This document shows positions 48,785-59,290 of a stretch of 64,000 nt of DNA, piece after piece. This DNA comes from Ceratodon purpureus (lineage: Eukaryota; Streptophyta; Bryopsida; Pseudoditrichales; Ditrichaceae). Numbering within the stretch: the stretch's first letter is position 1; each line of letters opens with the position of its first letter. The stretch is from assembly GCA_014871385.1 (NCBI GenBank), contig CM026426.1, positions 24,765,437-24,829,436 of the forward strand. Reading direction: 5' to 3'. Made by a program: the position numbers and the translations under genes. The notes under the pieces are model-generated. The model was not told the origin of the DNA. It made no database searches and saw only the letters and a list, made by a program, of their open reading frames with translations.

Positions 48785-50042
48785 GGTAAAGTTCTGGTTG
48801 CGGACCTATCACATGGCTTGGAGCGAAATCCGGTGCAACTAATTGGTCCTATTGGAAATCCCATCCCCCTTCCTCAATTTTACCACACTAAATAGAGCAT
48901 GGTATTAGTTGAGGAGCCTAATGGTGGCGACTTGTGGAAACCCTTAGGAGACACATTCAAACCCAAAGCTAAATGTTTAGGTTGTAGTTTGGACTATCTG
49001 ACGTCCGGAAAAATTTGGTTGCACGTGCGCCCTAAAGTCAAGGGATTTTGCATATGACACGGTTGGCCTCCTTCGGGCTGATGTTGTGAACCAGTTGGAT
49101 GACAAACTAAGTTTGGAATATTGTGACAAAGGTTCCGGGTGTTATTGTTCTAGTCTCCCGAATGAAGACAAAGACACTACTGATGAGGAGCAGACTATTT
49201 GTCGTGGTCATTACTTCTTCTCGAGGCTGGGGTGTCCGGACAGTGGAGCACATCCAGGCAAGTAAATTTTTGTTTGAGCTCGCGGGGGAGATTGTGACTA
49301 ATGGTGAACTGATCGAACAGAACCACCTGGTGCACAAGCTTCTTGGGTTTAGGCAAACCTATACACTACAGCTGGATGCTTGTTGGCGATCAGAAATTAT
49401 GGCCACGGACAATAACTCTCTATGTATCAATGCAACTCACTATGGCAATGTTGCCAGATTTCTAAACCACAGGCATGGACCGTCCTAGCTCACAATGTTC
49501 ATCGTACAATGGATTTCAGTGCTTAGTGTCTAGCAGTTCTAATCATTCTTAAAAACTGTTACTTAAATGGTTTCAGGTGCGAGGGAGCCAACGTCATCGA
49601 CATGCCTGCTTGACTCCACTCAGCTGAAGACCGTATCTACCACGTGGCATTCTTTGCCAGACGTGACATCTACCCAGAAGAGGAGTTGAACTGGGTAAGT
49701 ATTACTACCGCATATGAGGTCCTACCTTTATATTGTCCAGCCTGATTTCTATTATTACGTAAGTTCTAAACTAATCTCTAGGGGCTGTTACTAACCCACG
49801 GTTGTCATGTGTGGCAGGACTACGGCGAGGACTTTAAGTCTGATGACCGGGATATACCTAGCTTCAGATGCCGATGCGGAAGTAGCAAGTGCGGAGACAA
49901 GCAAAGGAAGATAAAACTAAAGTCAGTACGGAAGAAGCCAATGCAACCGATGGAGGAGAAGCCGACCAGGTCGATCAAAAAAACAAGGACAAAAAAGAAG
50001 CATCATGGCACCTGCAAGTTGACCGTCATGAGCCGCAAGTAA
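48785..50042 (+). pseudogene. SUVR-type SET-domain histone methyltransferase, broken copy
   Basis: After acceptor AAAACAG (48784) the frame reads LVADLSHGLERNPVQLIGPI and PLPQFYHT, the entry segment of plant SUVR proteins, then TAG at 48893. Pre-SET remnants follow in other frames (VGLLRADVVNQL, CDKGSGCYCSS). The SET domain reads SRGWGVRTVEHIQ, FLFELAGEIVTNGEL, LCINATHYGNVARFLNHR. After an intron (49473-49576) it continues CEGANVIDMPA, TGA (49611-49613), then YHVAFFARRDIYPEEELNW, and after a second intron (49695-49817) DYGEDF with post-SET CRCGSSKCGD. NVARFLNHR and the DYG tyrosine belong to the cofactor and substrate sites. SUVR enzymes methylate histone H3K9 or related targets. This copy has two stops and a shift near 49200, and the first intron starts with GC instead of GT. 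Confidence 0.85.
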
Positions 50043-50491
50043 ATAGTGGCATAAGATTGAGGAACTTCTGCTAAGCTCATGGTCAAGACATTGGAGAGAT
50101 TTGTGCATTGTAGAACTTAACTAAAATGAACTCAAAACTGTAAATCAATTTTGCAGGGCTCTGGAGGACTGTTTACCTCCATGGATTTGCTCTCCAATCC
50201 TTTTTGGTATACTGTAAGCCTGGTCCAATAAGCCGCCCCCAATGAACTCGCGTTTCTAGAATAACTGCATTTCACAAAAACACATCCGCATTCACTTGAG
50301 TCTAACAAATAAAATCGGTACAGTGTAGATGAACAAGCGTAAATAAACTCTTAAGAAGACGTCAACTTTATAATATCACTTTGCAAGAAGCACACAAACA
50401 TGAAAACTTTGAAAGAAATGAACTGATAAGAGGAGAAAGTAAACACGCAACAGATGGGTCAAGAAATGAGGGAGTACAAAGAGATGCGTAC
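50043..50491. other. spacer downstream of the SET gene
   Basis: No gene seen; presumably the 3' UTR of the SET gene followed by AT-rich DNA. Confidence 0.4.
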
Positions 50492-50614
50492 CTAGGTTGC
50501 GACGCTGTTGCGTTTCTCAGAGAAAAACAAGACGCCAAATATCCAAGACCAGAAATACAAAGGAGTAGCTTCGTTGTCGCTATATCCTCTATATTTGTTT
50601 CCAAACGGCCACAT
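50492..50614 (-). CDS. small Trp/aromatic-rich ORF, uncertain
   Basis: A 40-codon minus-strand frame starts MWPFGNKYRGYSDN and contains YFWSWIFGVLFF, one possible membrane segment, ending at TAG followed by GTACGC. Overlapping frames on both strands are also open. It could be a small captured gene or exon; no family recognised. Confidence 0.2.
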   Translation of the reverse strand: MWPFGNKYRGYSDNEATPLYFWSWIFGVLFFSEKRNSVAT

Positions 50615-50799
50615 TTCGGCAGCAATCTGATTGCTTTGGATTCCGTCGCGCTCGGACTATTCTCCTGGAAAAGAATCATTTTCGACCATTCAGAAACCTT
50701 CCCGCTCTATCTTCTCCCGCCACATGTAGTTGTTAACACCCAGATCAGCGTCTGTCCCACCAAACCATTCAGTCCACAAAAACTATGAGATATTGAGAA

Positions 50800-51250
50800 A
50801 CAAAAATGGTTGAGGAAAAAATAAAAAAATAAAAGAGGAACGTGAACAATAATAAACAATAAGATGAAGAATAAGAAGGATGAAAGAAAGGGGATTCAAG
50901 GGAAAAGTAAAAGTAAATGAGGTATGAGGAAGGACAAGAAGAACAAAGAACGTTGAAAAAAAAAATTAAAAAAAATTTAAAGAACAAAAATAAGAAATAA
51001 CGTTGATAAAAAGAAAACAAAATAAAAGAAAGTCGAGAACAAGAAGAAAGAAGAAGCTTCAAAAAAATAAATGAAGAATAAGAAGGATGAAAGAAAGGGG
51101 ATTTAAGGTAAAAGTAAAAGTAAATGAAGTATGAAGAATGACAAGAAGAACAAAGAAGATTGAAAAAAATAAATGTAAATAAATAAAATAAAAACAATGG
51201 ATAAGATTGAGAAAATTAAATTAGATGGAAAAAAAATACATGATTCAATA
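50800..51250 (+). repeat. purine-rich tract with a 205-bp tandem duplication
   Basis: The plus strand is almost all A and G. The phrase GAAGAATAAGAAGGATGAAA, then GGGGATT, AAAGTAAAAGTAAATGA and ACAAGAAGAACAAAGAA, occurs near 50865 and again near 51070. The long minus-strand frame (51197-50769) is an artefact of this composition (Phe/Leu/Ser only). Confidence 0.85.
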
Positions 51251-52860
51251 AAGAAGAAAGTTGGAAATAATTTATTTATTTTTAAAGGTGAAAAGAAAAG
51301 AAAATAATAACAATAAGAAATAAGAAGGTTTTCTAGAAAGTCATAAAAGTATATAGAAGAGAAACATCAATACGAAGAATGGACATTTATGTGAATCATT
51401 ATTAGACAACCACTTATAGGTAATTTTGAAATATTACCGCGTATCCACTAATACTCAAGTATTAACTAAGACTTGAAACTTATCTCATACTTTGAAATTG
51501 TATTCCTAGATTATTTAAAATTAAAATCTTTTAAATATCTCAATTAAATGTGAATAACACCTATGCCTATATCTGCTCTTTATGTTTTTTTTTATTAAAA
51601 TTGACAACTTATCTTTGAGTTCTAAATTAACTAAATAAAATATTGCATTACATATCCTAAATTAAACATTACCGTACATTCCATTTATGTATTCATTGAT
51701 ATTTATGATTGTTTATACCTCTACAAAATAATCGTCCAATAAGGTTTTATTTAAGGCCCCATACATGCACATCCATATATAGTTAAATATAAAATAGTGA
51801 TAGGATTCATTAATCTAATGGAGGTAATACTATACCTTCGACATTTTGCGTCTTCTGCTCAATGTTTCATTTTTCCATTCGTTATTTTTTTAATTTTCAT
51901 TTTATTTTTAGTTATTTTATTTGGTTGTTGTTATTTCATTTTTAATTGCCTTTATCATTTTAAATCGCCGTTTTGCATTCAAATTTTGGTTTAAAAAATT
52001 ATAAACGTGCATTTACCCAGACACTAAAGGCACTTAAGACAATATCATGACGTGTCTACTAGTATAATCCTTTCTTATTTTTGGTTTATGCTTCAAATTT
52101 TGTGAAGCATTTGTCTAGTTGCAGTATCTGCCGAGACCCCAAGTAACCTGCGTACTAATAGCTGACATACATGTGTTTTATAATGTAGTGGTCGCTTCAC
52201 AAAGAATAAAGCGGTTCCATTATTGCTCCAAATACCTGTTAATAGTGAGACTCCTCGAAGGCAGTGGAAAGTATGTCTTAAATTTCAGAAGGGAATGTTT
52301 CTGAGTTAAAATTAGAGGGATCATAATAATGCTGTATCCCGGCCTTGTAAATTGAGGAGTGATTTCTGTGGATATTCTTCCGAGGAACAACGTTACCAAC
52401 GGTTTTTGATTATTTTTAAATGTGAACAGCATTACAGTCCCACCTAGGTTATCCATCAATATTGCTACATTACTTTCGTATGCATCATACTTGTCTGATT
52501 TTTATTGCCATCTTTATGTTCAACTAACACTACAACTAGTGGAAGACTCTAATTTGCTTAATGACATTGGAAAATACTGGTATGCATGTAACTCCTTGCA
52601 TATTGACCCAATCAATCAACTTCGCAATGGGAGATAGATAACAATCAGGTACGTTCTCACACTTCACACATGGATTTCAGTCGGATCATAGAAGGTTTGT
52701 TGATTCCAGTGAAATAGTATGAAAATGACTAAGTTATTAAAAAACAAGTTTAATTGCAATAATTATTACTCATTGTCATTTTCCCACAACTGTGCTAAAG
52801 CGTGTCTCACAACATCGACTACTTCTGAGGAGATCTTATATACTGGATCCCCACCTTTCA
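51251..52860. other. AT-rich interior of element B, no gene seen
   Basis: I found no frame with protein-like composition. It separates the SET gene from the 3' end of the transposase and probably includes the 3' UTR of the latter. Confidence 0.4.
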
Positions 52861-53775
52861 AGCAGTATGGGGCGAGTTTCATTTTGGAACTTGCATGCTA
52901 GAACCAGGTGTGATGAAACATGATCTACGACTGATTTTTCAAGATATGTGTATGTGTATTCACCCCGGCCAGACTTTTTGTAATAAGTGCCTTCAATGAC
53001 GAAATCCCTTGCTTCAAATTCGGCACCCCAAGGACACAAAAGAGGAGCCTTCAGTTTATACTTTCGTTTGTTGGCATTGCAAGATATACAAGTCAACACC
53101 CTCTTCATTTGGTTGTTCAGCTGGTACCACAAAATTGTCACCGATGTCAACGACTTCATCTAGCCTCTCTCCTCGGTGTATCTGAATAAATCAGTAAATG
53201 AACATCCTCAGATTATTCTTCATCTGTCCAGCAAAGTCCCAAATTTAAAGAATTTGAATGGGATGAAAAAAAAAAACCTTACAACTGTAACTCTATTACA
53301 GAACTATACCTGCTCGGCTGGGTCGTCAACCAGGGTCTCCAGCTCCTCTGACGGCGCTTTGGGCTGAATTTGTACTGCCCTCCACCTTGGGACATGAGCC
53401 ATTTGCTCACAATTCTCTCAGTCTTTATCTATGCACGATGCACGGAAACACGACAGAGGTCTAACCAGCAGACATGTTTTATTGCTTGTAGAATTTCCCA
53501 TAATGGAATGGAGAGATCTTGAGCCTGCAATAGTGTGACACGCCATCGATGACTCCCTATTGATCTTGTTTTCACCTACCTGCCAAAAGATACGGTGAAT
53601 ATCTCTACTGCTGGTCCCTGCATACAAAGAAGGTGCTCTATCAGAAAAGCCCTGCTGTAAGTACTCAACACATTGGAGTGCGTTTTGCAGCTGCCTCTTA
53701 GGGTTTTGAATCTGTTCAATACGTAAAGCACGCTTCACTACGGCTCTTGCACCATCCCATTCACCTACAATTACA

Positions 53776-53985
53776 TCCAATAATCGTTCAGTAAATCCAT
53801 ATTGACTGCATAGCACATCATCCTCATCCCGTAATAAAGATTCTGCTTCACTCATACAAGTACATAAGTACACTGTCTCCACCCAAGAAGTACATAAGTA
53901 CATACTCTCCAAAAATAAAAGTACAAAAGTACGGAAGCTTCACTCAAAGAAGTACAAAAGTACATAATAACAAGTAACTTTCCCA
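53776..53985 (-). repeat. AGTAC-rich intron of the transposase gene
   Basis: The presumed intron contains about ten copies of AAGTACATAAGTAC-like sequence in irregular tandem. Its 3' end is a good acceptor (ATTGTAG|GTGAAT). The 5' end reads AAAG|TTACTT, so one G may have been lost at the donor. Confidence 0.55.
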
Positions 53986-54934
53986 TGTCCAGTTGCGAAA
54001 AAGTTCCAGATCATAGAGCAGCCTTCTGTGAGACTGGATATCTAGCAACAAAATACATTGCTGAACGAACAAACTGTCATGTTTCTTGTCATCCGAAATA
54101 TAGTAGTGTGTATGTTTTATGGTAATCAAATCACCACTCACATCACGGGCTCTCTGCAAAGTGATATGGACCGACAAGGACACATACTCAGACATATAGT
54201 ACATGCTCAGAACTTCGTTTTGAATCTGGAATTCATAGATCTCTACAAAATCGATGTGGGCAACTATAACTCCCTCGGGCAAACCTTCCATCATTTCCTT
54301 GCACTGCCAATCCTGCCAATTGGTAATAAAATTATGCTTGATAAAGGCTTGAACTTTGGGTTTTAGGTAAGTAACAAACTCCAATGGACTAGTCTCTTCA
54401 AATACCTCCTGCAGCCTTTTCTTCGCCTTCCCTATCTCACGGTTAGTGCCAATAGTAACATACGAGAAGTGTTTCCACCTTAGTTTAGGTTCCACCAGTG
54501 AAGACATCTCCTGTGGGCAAAAACCTAGAGTATATACGCCACATTCTTCATAATCACCCATTAGAAAAGAGAGCCTGTGCCATTCATTGAACTCTGGCTT
54601 CTTGCAAAGACAAGCTTCCCACAAATGAGTGATCCTCTTATATACTCTGTGATGAGCATCACAGCCTATACCCTCACCTGTTGCTGTCTCTACAGAAGCA
54701 GAACAAACGTCACATTCACAAGAGCAATCTTTTTGTGCATGCAGTCCCCTCTTCTCCTCCCGTAGGGTGTTCAGTCCTACCCTCATGAGATCCATTTCTA
54801 CATGGTAGATGCAACAGCACACATTACGGTCCCTCAGAGGTTTCACATACCATGGTTTAAGATTCTCAAATCTATGTTGCCCGATTTTACACTCTGGATG
54901 AGCCTCTTTGAAATGCAAAAAGAATGTCGTCTAC

Positions 54935-55500
54935 ACCCCACATACATAAGAAAGTATAATTAGTACTACAGATGTGAACAATCTGAACCTAGAAGTACAT
55001 TGAAAACCGAAAGTACATTCATAGAGTACCAACGAATACATCTTCGGCATTAACATAAATACCACGAGTAGCCTGCCTTTTTAAAAAGTACTAATTAAAT
55101 GTACATAATCAAAACAAAAAGTAGTTTAGTATACAACACTGCCCCCATCGAGTACTACCTAGATTATGTAAACTACATGCGGATTGTACCCTAAATCGTA
55201 ATAATACAAATTACATAAATCCATTTGTACCCAAAGTAATTTTGCAAGTACACTTAATATATGAACTAGCACATGTGATACTAAGAGTACTCTACTGTTT
55301 TCATTAAGGAACATACTTTTGCACTTAGAAATAAAAAGAGTAACATAGGGGAGAATTTTCGACACTGTTAGTACTTCTTTCCCAGTACGTCAAATACTAA
55401 CGGTGTCGAAGTACATCAAGTAACAGCAATAGTGTACAGTGGGATTGTTGTGTATATGCGGTACAAGATTGTTTTCATGCAAAGTATTGAAGACATACCT
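54935..55500. promoter_or_regulatory. AGTAC-dense intron of the transposase gene
   Basis: Between the first two main transposase exons, AGTAC, AAGTAC and GTACTT words recur more than a dozen times. No coding frame. Confidence 0.5.
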
Positions 55501-56505
55501 ACGTGACTGTCAAGTAGTGCTTCGGATGTGTCTCTCCTCTTTTCAGCCCACCGGCCTTGTTCACGATGTCCTTTCTGTTTGGACTTACTCTGGTTTGACT
55601 ATGCCACCAAGCTTGAAATGTAGCAAGAGAGTACTCTGTTGATCCATCTGTGCGTTTTTGCCTGCGAAGGGGTGCAAACCCAGCAGTCCCCTCCTCATAC
55701 TCTTCTCTCCTTTCCAAGGCAGCTTGTATATTATCTGACTTGGTTCCTAAGACATGTGCAAGCGCCCTAACACCCCCAAAATTCCCACTTACAGCAGCAT
55801 CCAAAAGAGCACCTTTTCTAGACAACATATTGTTTGAGAACGGTATGGACACGGACTGTAACTCTGCTCTATAACTCTGAATAAAATAATGAATACTCTT
55901 AGCTTCTAAATCCCGACGATAATAATAAGGTAACAAGGGCCAAACAAGACTATGGCAAAGAACCTTCTCAAGCACAGTTTGACGATAGTGGGGACTAGGA
56001 AGAAGGTTTAGCTCATCACACATGCTGTGCACAATTTTCTGAGCAACCCTAGATGCATCTCTCGTAGAAATAGCATCTGAAATCTCAGACGCTCTGTTTG
56101 TCGTACACGTCTCTCCTCCTTCCGATTCCATGGAAATTCTCTTGCAATGGCATTCCTGGTACAACCAATTGCGCTTTGCCTTCTCTAACCGTGCAGCCTT
56201 TGTAGTTTCCATTGATGAGGCCCTCTGCGCAAGACCAGCACGTCGCGGCCTCAACCTCTGTCTCCGGGCTTGGTCGCCCATGCTACAAGTGATGAGACCC
56301 GTGAGACCACAAAAGAGACTACGCGGTTAGAGAAGGCAGATCACATTCTGGGAAAATAGAGGTTGCAAGAGCGTTGTCCTGGACCTACGTGCAAATACAG
56401 TGGGCAACAAGTACAACATGTTGCTATCAAAGAACATAAATTTGACAGCAAAACAAGTACATAATCAAAACTCAAAAGATGTGCATAAACTTGAAGAGAA
56501 ACTCA

Positions 56506-56725
56506 CCGAACGCACAGGGGAAGGACTCTGACAGTCGGGGTAGCACCTAAGTTCCTGCCGAGAGAGACCGCCCTCAACGATGAAGGATCCAAACAAGGTT
56601 TTGGGAGGCTGGACCAGGCGCTCAAGGGACTGCAGCGCTTGCTTTGAATGATGCAGGTACCAGCTAATATCTCCAACCTTTGAAGTTGGAGTTTTGGATA
56701 CGTGGGTATTGCTAGACACATCATC
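56506..56725 (-). CDS. possible 5' exon of the element B transposase
   Basis: The minus-strand frame reads HVSKTPTSKVGDISWYLHHS, then ALQSLERLVQPPKTLFGSF and CYPDCQSPSP, and meets a donor CGCG or CGGT (TGCG|GTGAGT) at about 56506. The acceptor CTTGTAG at 56283 would join it to the main transposase frame. Position matches the ORF at 2535 in element A, but the sequences are not clearly alike. Confidence 0.45.
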
Positions 56726-57771
56726 TGAGGGACTATCGCATGGATAGGTGGTGAAATGCTGACCTACACTCTCAATCTCTTCGTTGACAACGTCGCAAAC
56801 AGGGTAGTAATGGGTAATTCGCTGCTACACAAGCTGCGGGGGATCTCGCACAACGTTGTAGGATGTTATGAGGGACTGAACTAGTGTGCAGTTCGGAAGA
56901 TGCCCTTCCCCAAACATTTGTGTGGCAAACCCTAGAGATGAGTGCGCCGCAGCTTAGAGTCCTTGCAACTCCGAAAAACAGCTCCAGTCAACGTTCAGAA
57001 CCCTTGCATGCACTGTAGGTGCATGCAAGAGACACCAATTGTAGATGGACAGATTCTAGTGAAATCCATCCACCGATTAAACTAACAGAAGATCCACCTG
57101 CATTTGAAACCGGCTAGATCCACTTATATCGGACCTTATCAACAACGCGTACGGCTGACATGAGAGCCCATTGTAATCCGACGGTCCAAAATTCTGCAGT
57201 AAAGTACTCTAAGTACTTCTGATTTTGGAAGTACATTTTCAACTACTCTTAGTGGCGGCTGCATCAATTCTTAATGTCTAATAAAACAACTGATAAGAAT
57301 GAAATGGCCGTAAGCCAACATGGGGCACACGTCCAGAAAGCCTTCTACGTAGGAAAATCACGAAAGATCCTTGTATTTTAGGAATTCTAGGCTGCGAAAA
57401 AAAAGGCAAAAGGCAGCAAATATTTCCATGGATCTTCAGCTTCTGCTAGTTTTTTCAAGTAGGGTCTGTAGCCTTTTATGAGTCCTATACCATGTTACAA
57501 TATTACAGCAAAAAAGAACATCTAACTAAGCATAAATTTGTACTTTGTATAATTTTTGACAATCTGACATACTTTTCAATTCGGGAAAAGTACTACTTTT
57601 GTTACTCCATACGACTTTTTTTGTGATCTTGGGATTTCAATAACAATGCTAAGCAATGTTCCAATCATATTCTGTAATGGGAAATACATTCGCACAGTTT
57701 TTACTAGGGAAAATAGAGTACTTTATACCGGGTATTTCCAGAAAAGTACTTTTCTGACATACTTTTTAGGG
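56726..57771. promoter_or_regulatory. right subterminal region of element B
   Basis: No gene seen. The short palindrome TGCATGCACTGTAGGTGCATGCA sits near 57006-57028, and AGTAC words cluster towards the end (57190-57770). Probably the transposase promoter and the transposase-binding end. Confidence 0.4.
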
Positions 57772-57772
57772 G

Positions 57773-57792
57773 GGCGTAGTGTGCTGACACCC
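57773..57792 (-). repeat. right TIR of element B
   Basis: On the minus strand GGGTGTCAGCACACTACGCC, followed outside by ACAT, the target duplication. Confidence 0.85.
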
Positions 57793-59290
57793 ACATGGCT
57801 TTGAAGAGTGACTAAATAGACTGCATTTGTTTACTAGGTTTTAGCCACTATCGCACTTACAACCTACAATGGACAGTCAATGGCGCTAGCGCCATTTTGG
57901 ACATGTTTCTAATTTCTTCCAAAAAATTCCTTTAGACACTCAGATGGTGCTAGCGACATATCAAACATGAATTCAAAACTTGTGTTGAAAGTCGTACCAG
58001 CATTCCGTCAGTGTCTGCCACCCACAGATCCTGCAAACAGCGATCTAAGAATTGATAATGAATCTACGTCCTAATTCAACCATTCGCTCCTTGTTATTTC
58101 CGAAATAGAAAGTTGCACGTCAATTTTATCATTAGTCATTTCTGGGTGATGCCCGTGCACTGCCAAGTCCATCCGAATAAGCTATTAATAACGCTGAAAA
58201 CTGAGTCACACACGGAAAATAAAGTGGCCGTAAATTGAAGACCAAAACCTTGTGCTAGACCCAGAAGGCGAATTACAATCCACTCTGTGATCACAAGCAT
58301 AGTAAGATTATTTATAAAGTCATGAAGTTCCGAGAACATGCCGTTGCACCTCGATAGTTACCGACACTTCCTGTTGAATTCAGCTTTGAAAAGGGTAGAG
58401 TATGCATTTGTAGCCCCAAGTTTGTATTGGCGCTAGCGCCATGAGCATGTGGTTAATGACCCTCCTGATTTTGCCACATAGGAACCGTTTAAGTGGATTG
58501 CAAACCTATCCAACCTGTAATCATCTTACTTAGAAACAATACTAGATTACCCGATGCAAATAATGCTCAAATACTATATTTGCTTAACTATAAACAGCCA
58601 TAACTTGAGCGAAAAAGATATGATATTTTGGTCACATGTAAATGCTACTTCAATGGCTGTCAAGTTCTACCATATTTGTCATGTAACATCTCTTATTGTC
58701 TCTCATGTCAAGGCAATGCTTGCGGGGCAAATTACTATAATTCTCATTCCGAAGAAAGGAATGTTTTGAAGAAGGTATAAGTATCGTACCACTGCAGATA
58801 CCACCGAGTCTCAAAACTCAACATTCCATAGAGAGTCCAAAGATATTCCATGTTCAGTCCAACTTCTAAATTGTAAAGTGGGTCTACAACTAATCAAACA
58901 CGCAGTAGCTGTTTCTGAAGACTGTTTGTACGTAGAGCACCAAACTATGAACCATCCCGAATTGTCACGCCCTCAAGAGTCTGGCAGCCAAAAATCAAAA
59001 GGTTAGCGATCCTAACCTTAGCCATTCCAGTGATGACAAGCTTCATCTTAAAATAGGCATAAGCAATCAAATATAGCATAAAAAGTGAAGTGTCAATGCA
59101 GACCTGATATTATCAGCACTCCTTGTCTTTTCTCACTGCACGAGTGCACTTGCGTCGTTGTTGACACGGTCTAGATCTGATTCAACACACGTTCAACACT
59201 GTCAGTCTAAGGTGATTATTGAACTCCACCTTTTCTATGAACGGCACTTGTACACTGACATTGTCTACATTATTTCCACCTTCTTTCAAA
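57793..59290. other. region D resumed; no gene seen
   Basis: Begins with the rest of duplication unit 2 (to 58072), with signature words at 57881 and 57943, then another (TTGGCGCTAGCGCCAT) near 58431. The ORF at 58554-58769 has no recognisable feature. Confidence 0.45.

Larger units (their letters stand above)
52885..56282 (-). pseudogene. Sola-like DDE transposase of element B, five or more exons
   Basis: Minus-strand exons are about 56282-55507 (basic N-terminus, SRKGALLDAAVSGNFGGVRA, VSPNRKD), 54930-53985, 53764-53580 and about 53178-52885. The second has LKPWYV, the Cys block CCCIYH/DCSCECDVC and two candidate catalytic acidic motifs, HIDFVEIYEF and ISDDKKHD. A one-base shift near 54040 then leads to SLTEGCSMIWNFFATGHGK. 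The third exon continues EWDGARAVVKRALRIEQIQN and ends HRIFWQ|GTAGGT. The last has EEGVDLYILQCQQTK, then a shift near 53052 to CPWGAEFEARDFVIEGTYY and SSHLVLACKF. This order of motifs is known to me from transposase-like proteins of animals and early plants; the Sola label rests on the 4-bp duplication. Two shifts and an irregular splice site make it inactive as read. Confidence 0.7.
43251..57792 (+). mobile_element. element B: TIR transposon with 4-bp ACAT duplication (Sola-like?)
   Basis: The left end begins GGGTGAGAGTACACTACACC; the right end, reverse-complemented, begins GGGTGTCAGCACACTACGCC. ACAT flanks it on both sides (43247-43250 and 57793-57796). The rejoined flanks (TTTCATACATGGCTTTGAA) match the uninterrupted paralogous copy in unit 1, which confirms both ends. 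Contents: a RING-like gene read inward from the left, a charged ORF block, a SUVR-type SET gene, a purine-rich repeat and the transposase read inward from the right. AGTAC words are very dense in its spacers. Same TIR type, duplication length and gene plan as element A, in mirror orientation. Confidence 0.9.

Noticed and set aside
50769-51197. 142-codon minus-strand ORF rich in Phe, Leu and Ser
   Set aside because: It is the complement of a purine-only tract; stop codons are avoided by composition and the residues follow the repeat.
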